Of a DNA stretch of 64,000 bases, positions 16,032 through 24,645 are shown piece by piece (the first letter of the stretch is position 1; each line of letters begins with the position of its first letter). A model generated the notes under the pieces. It saw nothing but the letters and a program-made list of their open reading frames with translations. It was not told the origin of the DNA and made no database searches. The translations under genes and the position numbers were made by a program. The DNA comes from Bombilactobacillus mellifer (GTDB taxonomy: Bacteria; Bacillota; Bacilli; Lactobacillales; Lactobacillaceae): positions 124,001-188,000 of the forward strand of contig NZ_KQ034029.1 in assembly GCF_000970795.1 (NCBI RefSeq). The letters run 5' to 3'.

Positions 16032-19000
16032 CTATTGCACCGAATTATCTAGTTCATAAGTCAGTTTTCCCGTATATTGCCCCAACAAATTCACTGGTGG
16101 TGTTTTTAAATTTAATTGCAATTGAATACCTGGATCGGAGGCTGCCGGCTGCCAAGTATAATTAGTTGACTCAGTTGTATCGATTTTTTTAAAACTAGGT
16201 TTTGCTAATATTAATTCACGGCCTGTCGTCTTCGGGTTAGCTGTATCCTGTAATTTTAAAAAATAGGAGATAGTACTAGTATCATTACTTAAGGTACCAC
16301 TGGTTTTTATTTTAATTGCAGTCCAGCCGGCATCTTTTTGTCTTTGAGTCCTTAAAGAACGGTTATCCTTAACGGTAATTTCTTGTTTACTACTATTTGA
16401 ACTACTTGTTAATAACTGTTGCAAAAATGGCTGTAAATTAATGACTTGATATTGTAAATTTTGTGGTACTTGCGCAATACTTAGAGTTCCAGTCTCCACA
16501 GGTTCCCAAATAAAAGTATGCGATTTATCATCATTAGATTTATAATTATTTAACTCAGCGACACTTTTAGGCAAACCAATTATTTGAAAACTATTAGGAT
16601 CCGTTTCATCGATTTCTTGCCAATTATCACTTGTATTGGAATATTGTTTGCCTTCAATATAAAAGTTGGAATGCCCAGGGAGCGAAAAGACCGAATCATC
16701 ATTATGTTGATGCACAAATTGGGCCTTTTTACCGATTGTAATTTTATATAAATTCGGAGTTTTGAGAAACATCGCAGCGGTATCTTGGACTTGGAGCATA
16801 TCAAAAGAACTAATATCCAGAGTTTTTAAACCGGTATCCCAAAACATTGCTCGCATATTGTTCACTGACGAGGTGTCTAAATAATCCAAATGATCGATTT
16901 TACTTAAATTGTGCATATGTGCGAACATCGATTGTAATGATCCTTGAATCTTTATTGGCCCTTTCAAAATTACTGTTTTTACTTGACTATTCTTCCAATT
17001 GGTCTTATCCCACGGCCATTTAGGCGCTTGCTTACCAGAAGAATTAAAAACTAAATTACTCCGGGGATAAAGTATCAAAGTTCCATTTGTACTATCAAAC
17101 TGCCACCACGTGTGATCCCAGACATAAGTTTCTTGGACAGGTTTTCCCTGGTCTTGATAGAGTGCTATTAACTGCTGAGCGGTTAACGGCGTCCCCTGGG
17201 GGTTATCTACAGTGCCGCCAGCCACTGCTTGCCATTTAGTTGTATGGGGCCCCTCTTCATTTTCATCAACTGGTTTAGCATTATTCAATTTTGGATCATC
17301 AGGAAAGTGATTATTTGGTCCTAGTGTCAATTGAAATAATTGGAAATCGCCGTCAAACATCTTCACGGTACCATATTGATCCGGATAATTACTAGAAGTG
17401 GGGGTCTTATTGATCTTATCCATCCGAAAACTACTAATATTCAACTGCGTCAAATTATTCATACTTTGAAACATAGAGGTCATATTAGTAACTTTGGCGG
17501 TATCAAAATTGGTTAAGTCCAGCGTTGTAAGACCCGAATGCCGAAACATGTAAGACATATCAGTTACGTTTTGCGTTTGGAAATTATTTAAACCTTTCAA
17601 CGAAGTGAGGTTCTTACAAGAGTCAAACATGGCACTCATATTAGTGACCTGACTCGTATCAAAAGTTGTCCCCAAATCCAAACTAGTTAACGCCGTTTGG
17701 CGAAATAAAGAATCCATAGAAGTTACATTACTGGTATCTAAGTTTTTCAGATTAGTAATTTGCTTTAAATTAGTCATTTGATAAAACATACCATTTAAAG
17801 CACCTTGTACCGCCAGCTTGCCTTTAAAATCAACTTTGTTAATCGTCGAACGCTCCGCATCCCAAGGCCAGGCACTTTTGGATGCAAAACCACTGCTGGC
17901 AGTATGATCATAAATATCTAATTCTACTTGGCCTTGGTCACCAGTGGTCAGCTCCCACCAGGGCCAGACATAAGTTTCTTGGACAGGTTTTCCCTGATCT
18001 TGATAGAGTGCTATTAACTGCTGAGCAGTTAACGGCTTCCCCTGAGGGTTATCTACAGTGCCGCCAGCCACTGCTTGCCATTTAGTTGAATGTGACTGGT
18101 TTTTATCATCTACCAGTTGTGCTTCTCCTAATCCCGGATCATCAGGGAAGCGATTATTTGGGCCTAGCGTTAATTGAGATAGCTGGGAATCGCCAGCAAA
18201 CATCCTCACGGTACCATATTGATCCGGATAATTACTAGAAGTGGGGGTCTTATTGATCTTATCCATCCGAAAACTACTAATATTCAACTGTGCCAAACTA
18301 TTCATACTTTGAAACATAGAGGTCATATTAGTAACTTTGGCGGTATCAAAATGAGTTAAGTCCAGCATTGTAAGACCCGAATGCCGAAACATGTAAGACA
18401 TATCAGTTACGTTTTGCGTTTGGAAATTATTTAAACCTTTCAACGAAGTGAGGTTCTTACAAGAGTCAAACATGGCACTCATATTAGTGACCTGACTCGT
18501 ATCAAAAGTTGTCCCCAAATCCAAACTGGTTAGCGCCGTTTGGCGAAATAGAGAATCCATAGAAGTTACATTACTGGTATCTAAGTTTTTCAGATTAGTA
18601 ATTTGCTTTAAATTAGTCATTTGATAAAACATACCATTTAAAGCACCTTGTACCGCCAGCTTGCCCTTAAAATCAACTTTGTTAATCGTCGAACGCTCTG
18701 CATCCCAAGGCCAGTCCTTTTTGGATGCAAAACCACTGCTGGCAGTATGATCATAAATATCTAATTCTATTTGGTCTTGATCATCAGTGCTAAGTCCCCA
18801 CCAATAATTTACTGTGAGAGGAATTTGCTTTTGTAAACCATATTTGTCTTTGACAATGATGGTTACCCCCTGATAACTAGAACCAGTGGATTGAATATCT
18901 GTCGGTAAATCCGCAGTAAAGTTGATCTGCTGTCCCGGATCTGTATTTGACAGTGTATTGGAGCCGTTTATTAATAAAGGTTTATTCTGAATTACTTTTC

Positions 19001-20477
19001 CTGCTGTGTTAGTATAGTTAATCCAAAAGGTGAGTGGCACCGCTTCTCCAGTTTTATCACACGCTGGATCTTGGACAATACCGGCCACCTTATTTTTTTC
19101 ACCATTCACACACTGAAGTTTGCTGAGCTGCGGACCCTGCAATGCAATTTTGTTGACGGCTCCGTTTTCTTTGGTCTCGTTCGTAACATCATTAGCAGTA
19201 TTCTTGACCCGATAAGTTACCTTTGCTTGATTAGGCTGTCCCAAAAAACCTGAATTGTTAGTTGAATTGAACTGCTCGGTAATACTGGAAATGAGCTGGC
19301 CTTTATCATCTTGAGCAAAACTGCCATAAATATTAAAGTTATAGAAATGGCCGTAAAAATCAACATTATTTAATGCACTCGTTTTCGCCGTAATTTGCAG
19401 TTTGGAACCGGCATCAGCTTGAGCTATGGTGTAATCAAAATTTTTAGTTTGATCCGTATTCGCTTCATCTGTCACTTTAATCTCACTTACTTGCCAGCAT
19501 TTACTAATAGTATCCTCAATTTTGTAAGAACTTAAGTAGCCGGCTGACTTACTGGGCAAATTTTGTTGTATTGTATACAAGAGTCGTTTTTTATAAACTA
19601 CTAAACCAGACTTATCTGCCGGCGCTTTTTCTTCACTGCCGGATTTGTTAATCTTTGGAATGGCTACGTCAGTGACTGATCCAAGGTCAAACCCACTATC
19701 AATTTCCTTATAAGTAGTGCCCGTAAAAGAGTAAGCAACCGTGGATTGATTTTCAAAAGTACCGGTAAAAGAATCCCGTTTATCTTTGGGATGTTCATTA
19801 CTTTGACTGGTGATATTGGTGGTGTCATCTAAATCCTGATACCACAATTCACAATTATCTTTACAATAAATCTTGTTAAACATCCCCAAACGAACGTTTA
19901 AAATTTTCAAACTGTTAATATTACCAAAAGTTAAATGACCTGATACCAAAGTAGGGGTTGACTGAGCATGATCTAAAAATGTGATGCTCACTTTGGCCTG
20001 CATCGCTGATGCTTTGGAGCTACTGGTTGTATCAGTTTTTACATGTCCAATTTGTGAAACAGTAAATGAAACTACCCCATTCACTTCCACATCCACGCGG
20101 GCATCTAACACTTTTCCTGTATTCGAAAAGCCCACATTGGTATAAAGCATTTGGATCTTTGTAGCCTTACTACTATCTTGTGGTTGAAATTGAAAGACAT
20201 GATCGCCTGTATCTTTGAGTTCGGTATTCTTACAATTAGTTGTATTTTTTGTGACTAAAGAGATCTGAGTTTGTGCAGAAATAGTCGGCGAAAAAGCATA
20301 CTCTGATCCAATTTGCGAACCAGTAGTATCAATTTGCGGGCGATTCTTCAATTCAGCGTAGCCACTTTCAAGTGCTTGTGCATTGATGCTCATGATTGCC
20401 CATAAACCAATAAATTCTACACTTAACAAAACTAACAAATAAACTGCCTTTTTGGACAGTCCTCGTTTTTGTAGCAT
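16032..20477 (-). CDS. Secreted DUF285 (BspA-type) surface protein with WxL-like C-terminus
   Basis: Large cell-surface protein of 1481 residues, likely an adhesin. A signal peptide (KKAVYLLVLLSVEFIGLWAIM, cleavage after INAQA) is followed by a ~550-residue N-terminal region with several beta-sandwich-like segments. Then come two nearly identical DUF285 modules of 281-282 residues (units such as TSNVTSMDSLFRQTALTSLDL) and a third divergent one. The last ~170 residues (GTLSIAQVPQNLQY, ITVKDNR, WTAIKI, final GQYTGKLTYELD) resemble the WxL domain that binds peptidoglycan noncovalently, although the second Trp motif reads LTYEL. There is no LPXTG. Eight or nine cysteines outside the signal peptide are unusual for a Gram-positive surface protein. 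Confidence 0.8.
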   Translation of the reverse strand: MLQKRGLSKKAVYLLVLLSVEFIGLWAIMSINAQALESGYAELKNRPQIDTTGSQIGSEYAFSPTISAQTQISLVTKNTTNCKNTELKDTGDHVFQFQPQDSSKATKIQMLYTNVGFSNTGKVLDARVDVEVNGVVSFTVSQIGHVKTDTTSSSKASAMQAKVSITFLDHAQSTPTLVSGHLTFGNINSLKILNVRLGMFNKIYCKDNCELWYQDLDDTTNITSQSNEHPKDKRDSFTGTFENQSTVAYSFTGTTYKEIDSGFDLGSVTDVAIPKINKSGSEEKAPADKSGLVVYKKRLLYTIQQNLPSKSAGYLSSYKIEDTISKCWQVSEIKVTDEANTDQTKNFDYTIAQADAGSKLQITAKTSALNNVDFYGHFYNFNIYGSFAQDDKGQLISSITEQFNSTNNSGFLGQPNQAKVTYRVKNTANDVTNETKENGAVNKIALQGPQLSKLQCVNGEKNKVAGIVQDPACDKTGEAVPLTFWINYTNTAGKVIQNKPLLINGSNTLSNTDPGQQINFTADLPTDIQSTGSSYQGVTIIVKDKYGLQKQIPLTVNYWWGLSTDDQDQIELDIYDHTASSGFASKKDWPWDAERSTINKVDFKGKLAVQGALNGMFYQMTNLKQITNLKNLDTSNVTSMDSLFRQTALTSLDLGTTFDTSQVTNMSAMFDSCKNLTSLKGLNNFQTQNVTDMSYMFRHSGLTMLDLTHFDTAKVTNMTSMFQSMNSLAQLNISSFRMDKINKTPTSSNYPDQYGTVRMFAGDSQLSQLTLGPNNRFPDDPGLGEAQLVDDKNQSHSTKWQAVAGGTVDNPQGKPLTAQQLIALYQDQGKPVQETYVWPWWELTTGDQGQVELDIYDHTASSGFASKSAWPWDAERSTINKVDFKGKLAVQGALNGMFYQMTNLKQITNLKNLDTSNVTSMDSLFRQTALTSLDLGTTFDTSQVTNMSAMFDSCKNLTSLKGLNNFQTQNVTDMSYMFRHSGLTTLDLTNFDTAKVTNMTSMFQSMNNLTQLNISSFRMDKINKTPTSSNYPDQYGTVKMFDGDFQLFQLTLGPNNHFPDDPKLNNAKPVDENEEGPHTTKWQAVAGGTVDNPQGTPLTAQQLIALYQDQGKPVQETYVWDHTWWQFDSTNGTLILYPRSNLVFNSSGKQAPKWPWDKTNWKNSQVKTVILKGPIKIQGSLQSMFAHMHNLSKIDHLDYLDTSSVNNMRAMFWDTGLKTLDISSFDMLQVQDTAAMFLKTPNLYKITIGKKAQFVHQHNDDSVFSLPGHSNFYIEGKQYSNTSDNWQEIDETDPNSFQIIGLPKSVAELNNYKSNDDKSHTFIWEPVETGTLSIAQVPQNLQYQVINLQPFLQQLLTSSSNSSKQEITVKDNRSLRTQRQKDAGWTAIKIKTSGTLSNDTSTISYFLKLQDTANPKTTGRELILAKPSFKKIDTTESTNYTWQPAASDPGIQLQLNLKTPPVNLLGQYTGKLTYELDNSVQ
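17121..17966 (-). repeat. Tandem DUF285 repeat, second copy
   Basis: This 846-base stretch is nearly identical to the adjacent 17967-18812 copy, including long runs without a change (for example 17400-17890 compared with 18241-18740). Differences concentrate in the linker coding PDDPKLNNAKPVDENEEG, where one codon is added. The similarity at third codon positions points to recent duplication or gene conversion. Confidence 0.85.
17967..18812 (-). repeat. Tandem DUF285 repeat, first copy
   Basis: First copy in protein order of the ~281-codon module, running from WWGLSTDDQDQIELD to the linker ending ETYVWPWW. A third, divergent module follows the second copy at about 16500-17110 and shares only the motif pattern. 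Confidence 0.85.
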
Positions 20478-20543
20478 TTAGTTATCACCTTTTAACTTCT
20501 TCAACAATTTCCTAAATTTCTAACTTTGAGTCAATAGTTTTCG

Positions 20544-20597
20544 TCTGTTGCATTTTCACAACAGAAACTGTCGGTGCCCCTACAGGTACCGCTTTTT
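20544..20597 (+). terminator. Orphan plus-strand double hairpin with terminator
   Basis: TCTGTTG/CAACAGA (20544-20550, 20559-20565) is followed by CGGTGCC/GGTACCG (20572-20578, 20585-20591) and then CTTTTT. This is a good intrinsic terminator for plus-strand transcription, yet no plus-strand gene lies upstream for more than 4 kb. It could end a small RNA antisense to the surface protein leader, or the hairpins may function in that leader on minus. Confidence 0.45.
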
Positions 20598-20687
20598 AAT
20601 TTTTATGTAATAAAACAATCGAATTACTGCTCACTTTTCATCCATTCGAAGATCTAAGGATTACCAAGCAATTAATTCTTTTTATGA

Positions 20688-20771
20688 CTACGAGTCCTTC
20701 CAAGAATGTTTTTTATTAAATGCATACTCAACTGACTCAGCAGTTTCCAGAGCTGTGAAACAATTAGTCAT
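20688..20771 (-). pseudogene. Short coding-like relic
   Basis: A 27-codon frame reading MTNCFTALETAESVEYAF followed by NKKHSWKDS and a stop. The composition looks like a protein helix rather than random AT-rich DNA, and it has no ribosome site. I do not recognise the family; likely a fragment of a lost gene. Confidence 0.3.
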
Positions 20772-21032
20772 AATATAAAAAATAATCATATAATTGTTTT
20801 TAGTTAATGATAGATCAGAATAAAAAGCGATGCAAAAGAATTTCCCAATCTATCAAAGCCTAAACTGGTTTAAAAGGAATATCAGTAATTTACAATTCCG
20901 TTTAAAGATTTAATAATTTTTCTGTAGTCTTTATTCATTTCGGACGTCTTAAGTCAAACCTTGTCATAAAAATCTACATCTTTGTTCTTTTTAAAAGTCA
21001 TTATTTTCTTATTTCACCAAGATAAGAAGCGC

Positions 21033-21155
21033 TCAATCCAAATTAATTTCTGGTAACTTACCAATAATTGCATCTTTTAAAGTCATATGCGGCTGCTTGA
21101 AACTGCCCCAAATTAAATTTGGGCAAATAAGCTGTCCAAGCTCCCCCACTCGTGA
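21033..21155 (-). pseudogene. Relic resembling part of a C5-cytosine methyltransferase
   Basis: An open stretch of about 40 codons ends with FKQPHMTLKDAIIGKLPEI. The string P-H-x-T-L-x-D-A-I-x-x-L-P-x-I is reminiscent of the variable region of 5-methylcytosine methyltransferases (P-x-VTV-x-x-AI-x-DLP). No flanking methyltransferase motifs remain. Low-confidence call made on one motif. Confidence 0.3.
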
Positions 21156-21164
21156 CTATTAAAA

Positions 21165-21200
21165 AACAGCAGGATCCAGAAGGGATCCTGCTGTTAATTT
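21165..21200. terminator. Intrinsic terminator of gpmA (bidirectional)
   Basis: AACAGCAGGATCC (21165-21177) and GGATCCTGCTGTT (21183-21195) form a perfect 13-bp stem with a 5-base loop; T runs lie on both sides. Confidence 0.9.
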
Positions 21201-21213
21201 TTAATGGTCTTAC

Positions 21214-21903
21214 TTAATTTAATTTTTGTTTATTTTGAACTTGTAACTTTTCATCTAAATCGTAAACTACGGGTTCACCGGTGGCCATTTCCAAATTCAT
21301 GATGTCATCATCCGAAATATTTTCCAGGTACTTAGTTAAAGCACGTAAAGAATTACCATGTGCGGCGATAATGACATTTTTGCCATCAATTAAATCTGGT
21401 GCAATTTTATCTTCCCAGAAAGGAATAACCCGTTCTAAAGTAACTTTTAAGTTTTCTCCGCCCGGAATAGCCCGCGGATCTAAATGTGCATACCGCCGAT
21501 CTTGGGCAGCTGAGCCTTCATCATTGGCATCCAATAATGGTGGTAAAGTATCATAGGACCGCCGCCAAATATGAACTTGTTCTTCACCATATTTTTCAGC
21601 AGTTTCCGCTTTATTCAAACCTTGCAAGGCCCCATAGTGTCGTTCGTTCAGACGCCAAGTTTTTTCTTCCGGTATCCATAACTGACCGCATTCTTCCAAT
21701 GCATAGTGTAAAGTTTTAATGGCCCGAGTTAAAACTGAAGTATAGGCTTGATCGAATTCAATACCTGCTTCTTTTAACAACCGACCTGCATTTTTTGCTT
21801 GCTCAACGCCTTCTGGACTTAAATCGACATCCACCCAACCTGTAAATTGATTGGACAAATTCCACGCACTTTGACCATGACGAATAAAAACTAGCTTTGC
21901 CAT
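21214..21903 (-). CDS. gpmA: 2,3-bisphosphoglycerate-dependent phosphoglycerate mutase
   Basis: Glycolytic enzyme interconverting 3- and 2-phosphoglycerate. About 229 residues. The phosphohistidine motif [10 protein letters not shown] lies at the N-terminus, [12 protein letters not shown] near residue 85 and the second histidine in [10 protein letters not shown] near residue 180. The frame extends 11 codons upstream, but the ATG at 21903 has GAGGGAG before it and gives the standard [10 protein letters not shown] start. It is monocistronic, ended by a strong terminator. A more distant relative at 49978-50619 is a phosphatase, not a mutase. Confidence 0.96.
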   Translation of the reverse strand: MAKLVFIRHGQSAWNLSNQFTGWVDVDLSPEGVEQAKNAGRLLKEAGIEFDQAYTSVLTRAIKTLHYALEECGQLWIPEEKTWRLNERHYGALQGLNKAETAEKYGEEQVHIWRRSYDTLPPLLDANDEGSAAQDRRYAHLDPRAIPGGENLKVTLERVIPFWEDKIAPDLIDGKNVIIAAHGNSLRALTKYLENISDDDIMNLEMATGEPVVYDLDEKLQVQNKQKLN

Positions 21904-21994
21904 AAATGTGCTCCCTCTTTTTTTAATTTCTAACATTCACATTATATGTTTTCAGAAAAAGGGTGTCAATGAACAACCTAATGACCTAATAAAA

Positions 21995-22020
21995 AACCAA
22001 CCTAAAACTTCAGGTTGGTT
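21995..22020 (-). terminator. Intrinsic terminator
   Basis: AACCAACCT (21995-22003) pairs with AGGTTGGTT (22012-22020); on minus a T run follows. It ends the transcript of the Q/N-rich protein gene just after its stop. Confidence 0.8.
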
Positions 22021-22024
22021 TGAG

Positions 22025-23527
22025 TTAGGCCTGTTCATCATCGGCCATTGCTTCTGGAATCACCGAAACATTAATTTTGCCACGAGTTAATTTATCAATT
22101 TGTTTTTGTGCATCTGTATCAAACACAATAATACCATCTTGTAAGAGATCCGGATGGGCCAATAAGTTAGAAATTTCTTGAGTTTCTTGCCGCCAATTAT
22201 CAACTATCGGGATCACCTGAAATTGATTTTGGGCCTGTTTTAATAAGATTCGACACATTGGCGAGCTCACCGGCACAATAATCGTGGATTGTTCATCCAG
22301 AACTTTATTGGCCAACCACCATAAAATAAAGCTTTGTTCATTATCGAAGGTTTGAATCATAATATTAGCTTGATTGAAAATTTGAATATAGGGCTCTCCT
22401 GCTACACCACTTTTCACAATCGCTAATGAATGATCTGGCCGATAAAAACTCTCACGTAGTACGTTATTAGCATCATGGGGATCCATAACTTGAGTTACCA
22501 TATTGATGCCCTGATCATCAATAAAATCAATACTTAAAATGCGATCATCATGATAATGATAAATATTCAGCGGATTTCCGGCTTCATTTTTGACTACTTT
22601 CATAATGAGTTTATTTTTTTCATAAATGTAGTCAACATTATTATCTTTATCGGTTTCTACTCGCGCTTCTGCACTGATTTCAATCAAACCTTGTTTCTGA
22701 GCCGCTGTAACAGTTTCATATTCCTCGTCATTTTGAAAACTACGATAAATGTTAAATAAAACCGCATCCGGATTAACAATTCCATCATCCAGATAAGTTT
22801 GCCAATGTTTCATTAATTCTTCATCGTAATTAAGACTTACAATCGCTGGCAAAATTGTTTTATCATCTAAAAAATAATCTAAATTAGCCAAATAGCCGCG
22901 CTGTGAGTCATTCTGATCGAGAAAACTTTCCTGTAAAATAAAATACTTCCGTTGGGAATCAAATACAATCTCACCGGACATCTGATCTGTTCCAAACCAA
23001 GCGCGCAAAGTACGATTGATTTGCTTAACTTTAGTTGTTTCTAATTGAATATCATTGTTTTGATTGCCATAATTAAGTTTATTTTGAATTAACTGATTAT
23101 AATGAGAGCGACTTTGCAGCAATTCTGAACGCAATTGCTGTTTCATTTGTGCTCGTTGGGCATCTAAATCTTTTAAATCCTGTTCCGTATTTTCCCAATC
23201 GTCCGGAGGAAAACTCGGCTGCAATGGCTGCTGAGTCGGAACCGTTGCAGTTGACGGCGGTGTTTGGACCATTTGTTGCTGATTGTTTGTTGGAAAACCC
23301 ATATTCACATTCGGTTGCCCATTTTGAGGTGCCGTAGCTGCTTCTGGTGCCGCTTGTTTTTGAACAGGATACCCCGGGACATCTTGAAACATTTGATTTT
23401 CTTGCGGAGCATTATTTACTGGCTGAGACGGGTGTTGCACTGAACTGGTCTGCTGACGATTCATTTGCGGAGCACGCTGTTGTTGATTGTTTGGTTGTTG
23501 TCCTCGATAACGCTTAAATGCTGGCAT
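22025..23527 (-). CDS. Q/N-rich protein with a possible glycosyltransferase-like C-terminus
   Basis: 500 residues. The first ~110 are a low-complexity tail rich in Gln, Asn and Pro (for example QQPNNQQQRAPQ), without a signal peptide. A predicted helix rich in Q/E/K follows (about 115-155), then a globular domain of ~330 residues. Its blocks FYRPDHSLAIVKSG and IIVPVSSPMCRILL, and the preceding GEIVFDSQRKYFILQE, faintly recall the N-terminal domain of bacterial GT-B glycosyltransferases and the GtfB/Asp-type chaperones of the accessory Sec system. I cannot assign a function. It is followed by a terminator and preceded on the same strand by the AI-2E family permease gene, about 80 bases away. 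Confidence 0.5.
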   Translation of the reverse strand: MPAFKRYRGQQPNNQQQRAPQMNRQQTSSVQHPSQPVNNAPQENQMFQDVPGYPVQKQAAPEAATAPQNGQPNVNMGFPTNNQQQMVQTPPSTATVPTQQPLQPSFPPDDWENTEQDLKDLDAQRAQMKQQLRSELLQSRSHYNQLIQNKLNYGNQNNDIQLETTKVKQINRTLRAWFGTDQMSGEIVFDSQRKYFILQESFLDQNDSQRGYLANLDYFLDDKTILPAIVSLNYDEELMKHWQTYLDDGIVNPDAVLFNIYRSFQNDEEYETVTAAQKQGLIEISAEARVETDKDNNVDYIYEKNKLIMKVVKNEAGNPLNIYHYHDDRILSIDFIDDQGINMVTQVMDPHDANNVLRESFYRPDHSLAIVKSGVAGEPYIQIFNQANIMIQTFDNEQSFILWWLANKVLDEQSTIIVPVSSPMCRILLKQAQNQFQVIPIVDNWRQETQEISNLLAHPDLLQDGIIVFDTDAQKQIDKLTRGKINVSVIPEAMADDEQA

Positions 23528-23604
23528 ACTTTAAACCTCACTCCATGTGTATTCTTTCTCTATCATACCACTATCAATTATTTTAAAAAATAAAAAGTCA
23601 TTAT

Positions 23605-24621
23605 TTAGTTTTTAATCTCTCGCACACCTAAAACATCTAAGAAAAAAGTAAATATTGGAATGCCGACGATTAATCCCCAGCCACCCAATAAGTGTTCTGC
23701 TAGTAAAAGTATAACAAATGTAACGAAAATTGGTAAATGCGTACGGCTCGACATCAATTTAGGATTTAGAACATAAGTTTCTAAAGCATGAATTAATAAA
23801 ATAGCAATCCAAATATAAACCATTGTTTGAAAGCCATTAACACTATAAGCAATAATTGATAACGGGATTAAAGAAATTATCACCCCGGCTACCGGAATTA
23901 AGGATAAAATAAACACCATAATGGCTAAACTGGGAACACTAGGCATTTTCAAAAAGACTAGCGTTACCGCGGTTAAAAGAGTGTTAACTATGGCAATAAT
24001 CACTTGGGCTTCCAAAACCACTCCAAATGTATTAACAAATTTTTGTGCAAAATAATGGATATCTTGAAATAGCCAATTTAATTTACTGTCTTCAAACAAT
24101 CTGCCAAACGCATTCATGCGATCAACTTCAAAACTATAAAAGTAGCTTAAAAGAAAGGAAATTAAAATTGTGGCCCCCACAGCCCCCACACTAGTTAAAT
24201 ATTTAAAGACCTGCGAAATGCCGGTTTTAATTTGCGCATCAATTTTCATATTTTGGGAGGCCTCAATTAAAAAATTAATTAAGGGGTCATGGTCTATCTG
24301 GCGGCTATTGTAAAAATGTACTACTTTTTGGACTAAATGCAGTGAAGAATCAATAATTCCCGGAATATAATGAGTAATAAATAAATATAAGAAAACTACA
24401 ATAACTAAATATAAAGGGGTAATAATCCAAAAAGGAGTAATTCGGTATTTCACATGCCGTTGAATAAACCGAATTAAATTTATTGACAAAAAGGTAAAAA
24501 TAAATGTCAATAAGACGGTACTCATAACATTGCGTAACCACCAAATTACAAAAATGCAAAACGCCAACACTACGACTCGGCGTAATGGAAGATTGTTAAT
24601 AAAAGCTCGATAAAGTTTCAT
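23605..24621 (-). CDS. AI-2E family transporter (PF01594 type)
   Basis: Polytopic membrane protein of 338 residues with about eight transmembrane segments: two short ones at the N-terminus (VVVLAFCIFVIWWL, VLLTFIFTFLSINLI), a polar region of ~80 residues around 90-150, and a C-terminal block with GVIISLIPLSIIAYSVNG and LNPKLMSSRTHLPIFVTFV, which is the family signature. Members export autoinducer 2 or act as Na+/H+ antiporters; the sequence does not decide. It follows the lipoprotein gene by 24 bases and is probably cotranscribed. Confidence 0.82.
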   Translation of the reverse strand: MKLYRAFINNLPLRRVVVLAFCIFVIWWLRNVMSTVLLTFIFTFLSINLIRFIQRHVKYRITPFWIITPLYLVIVVFLYLFITHYIPGIIDSSLHLVQKVVHFYNSRQIDHDPLINFLIEASQNMKIDAQIKTGISQVFKYLTSVGAVGATILISFLLSYFYSFEVDRMNAFGRLFEDSKLNWLFQDIHYFAQKFVNTFGVVLEAQVIIAIVNTLLTAVTLVFLKMPSVPSLAIMVFILSLIPVAGVIISLIPLSIIAYSVNGFQTMVYIWIAILLIHALETYVLNPKLMSSRTHLPIFVTFVILLLAEHLLGGWGLIVGIPIFTFFLDVLGVREIKN

Positions 24622-24645
24622 TGCATCTCCTGTGATTTAAAAAGA

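Larger units (their letters stand above)
20478..21213. other. 736-base gap upstream of the surface protein gene
   Basis: No full gene. It contains the BspA-type gene's ribosome site (AAAAGGTGAT), a double hairpin with a plus-strand terminator (20544-20597), two short coding-like relics on minus (20688-20771 and 21033-21155) and the gpmA terminator. The rest is AT-rich with stops in all frames. The pattern suggests decayed genes. Confidence 0.6.

Noticed and set aside
16032-16200. LPXTG sorting signal in the large surface protein
   Set aside because: The C-terminus has no LPXTG, hydrophobic segment or basic tail; it resembles a WxL-type end instead.
17121-18812. CRISPR or mobile element explanation for the long direct repeat
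   Set aside because: The repeat is in frame, spans whole DUF285 modules and lacks spacers, inverted ends or a transposase; it is an intragenic duplication.
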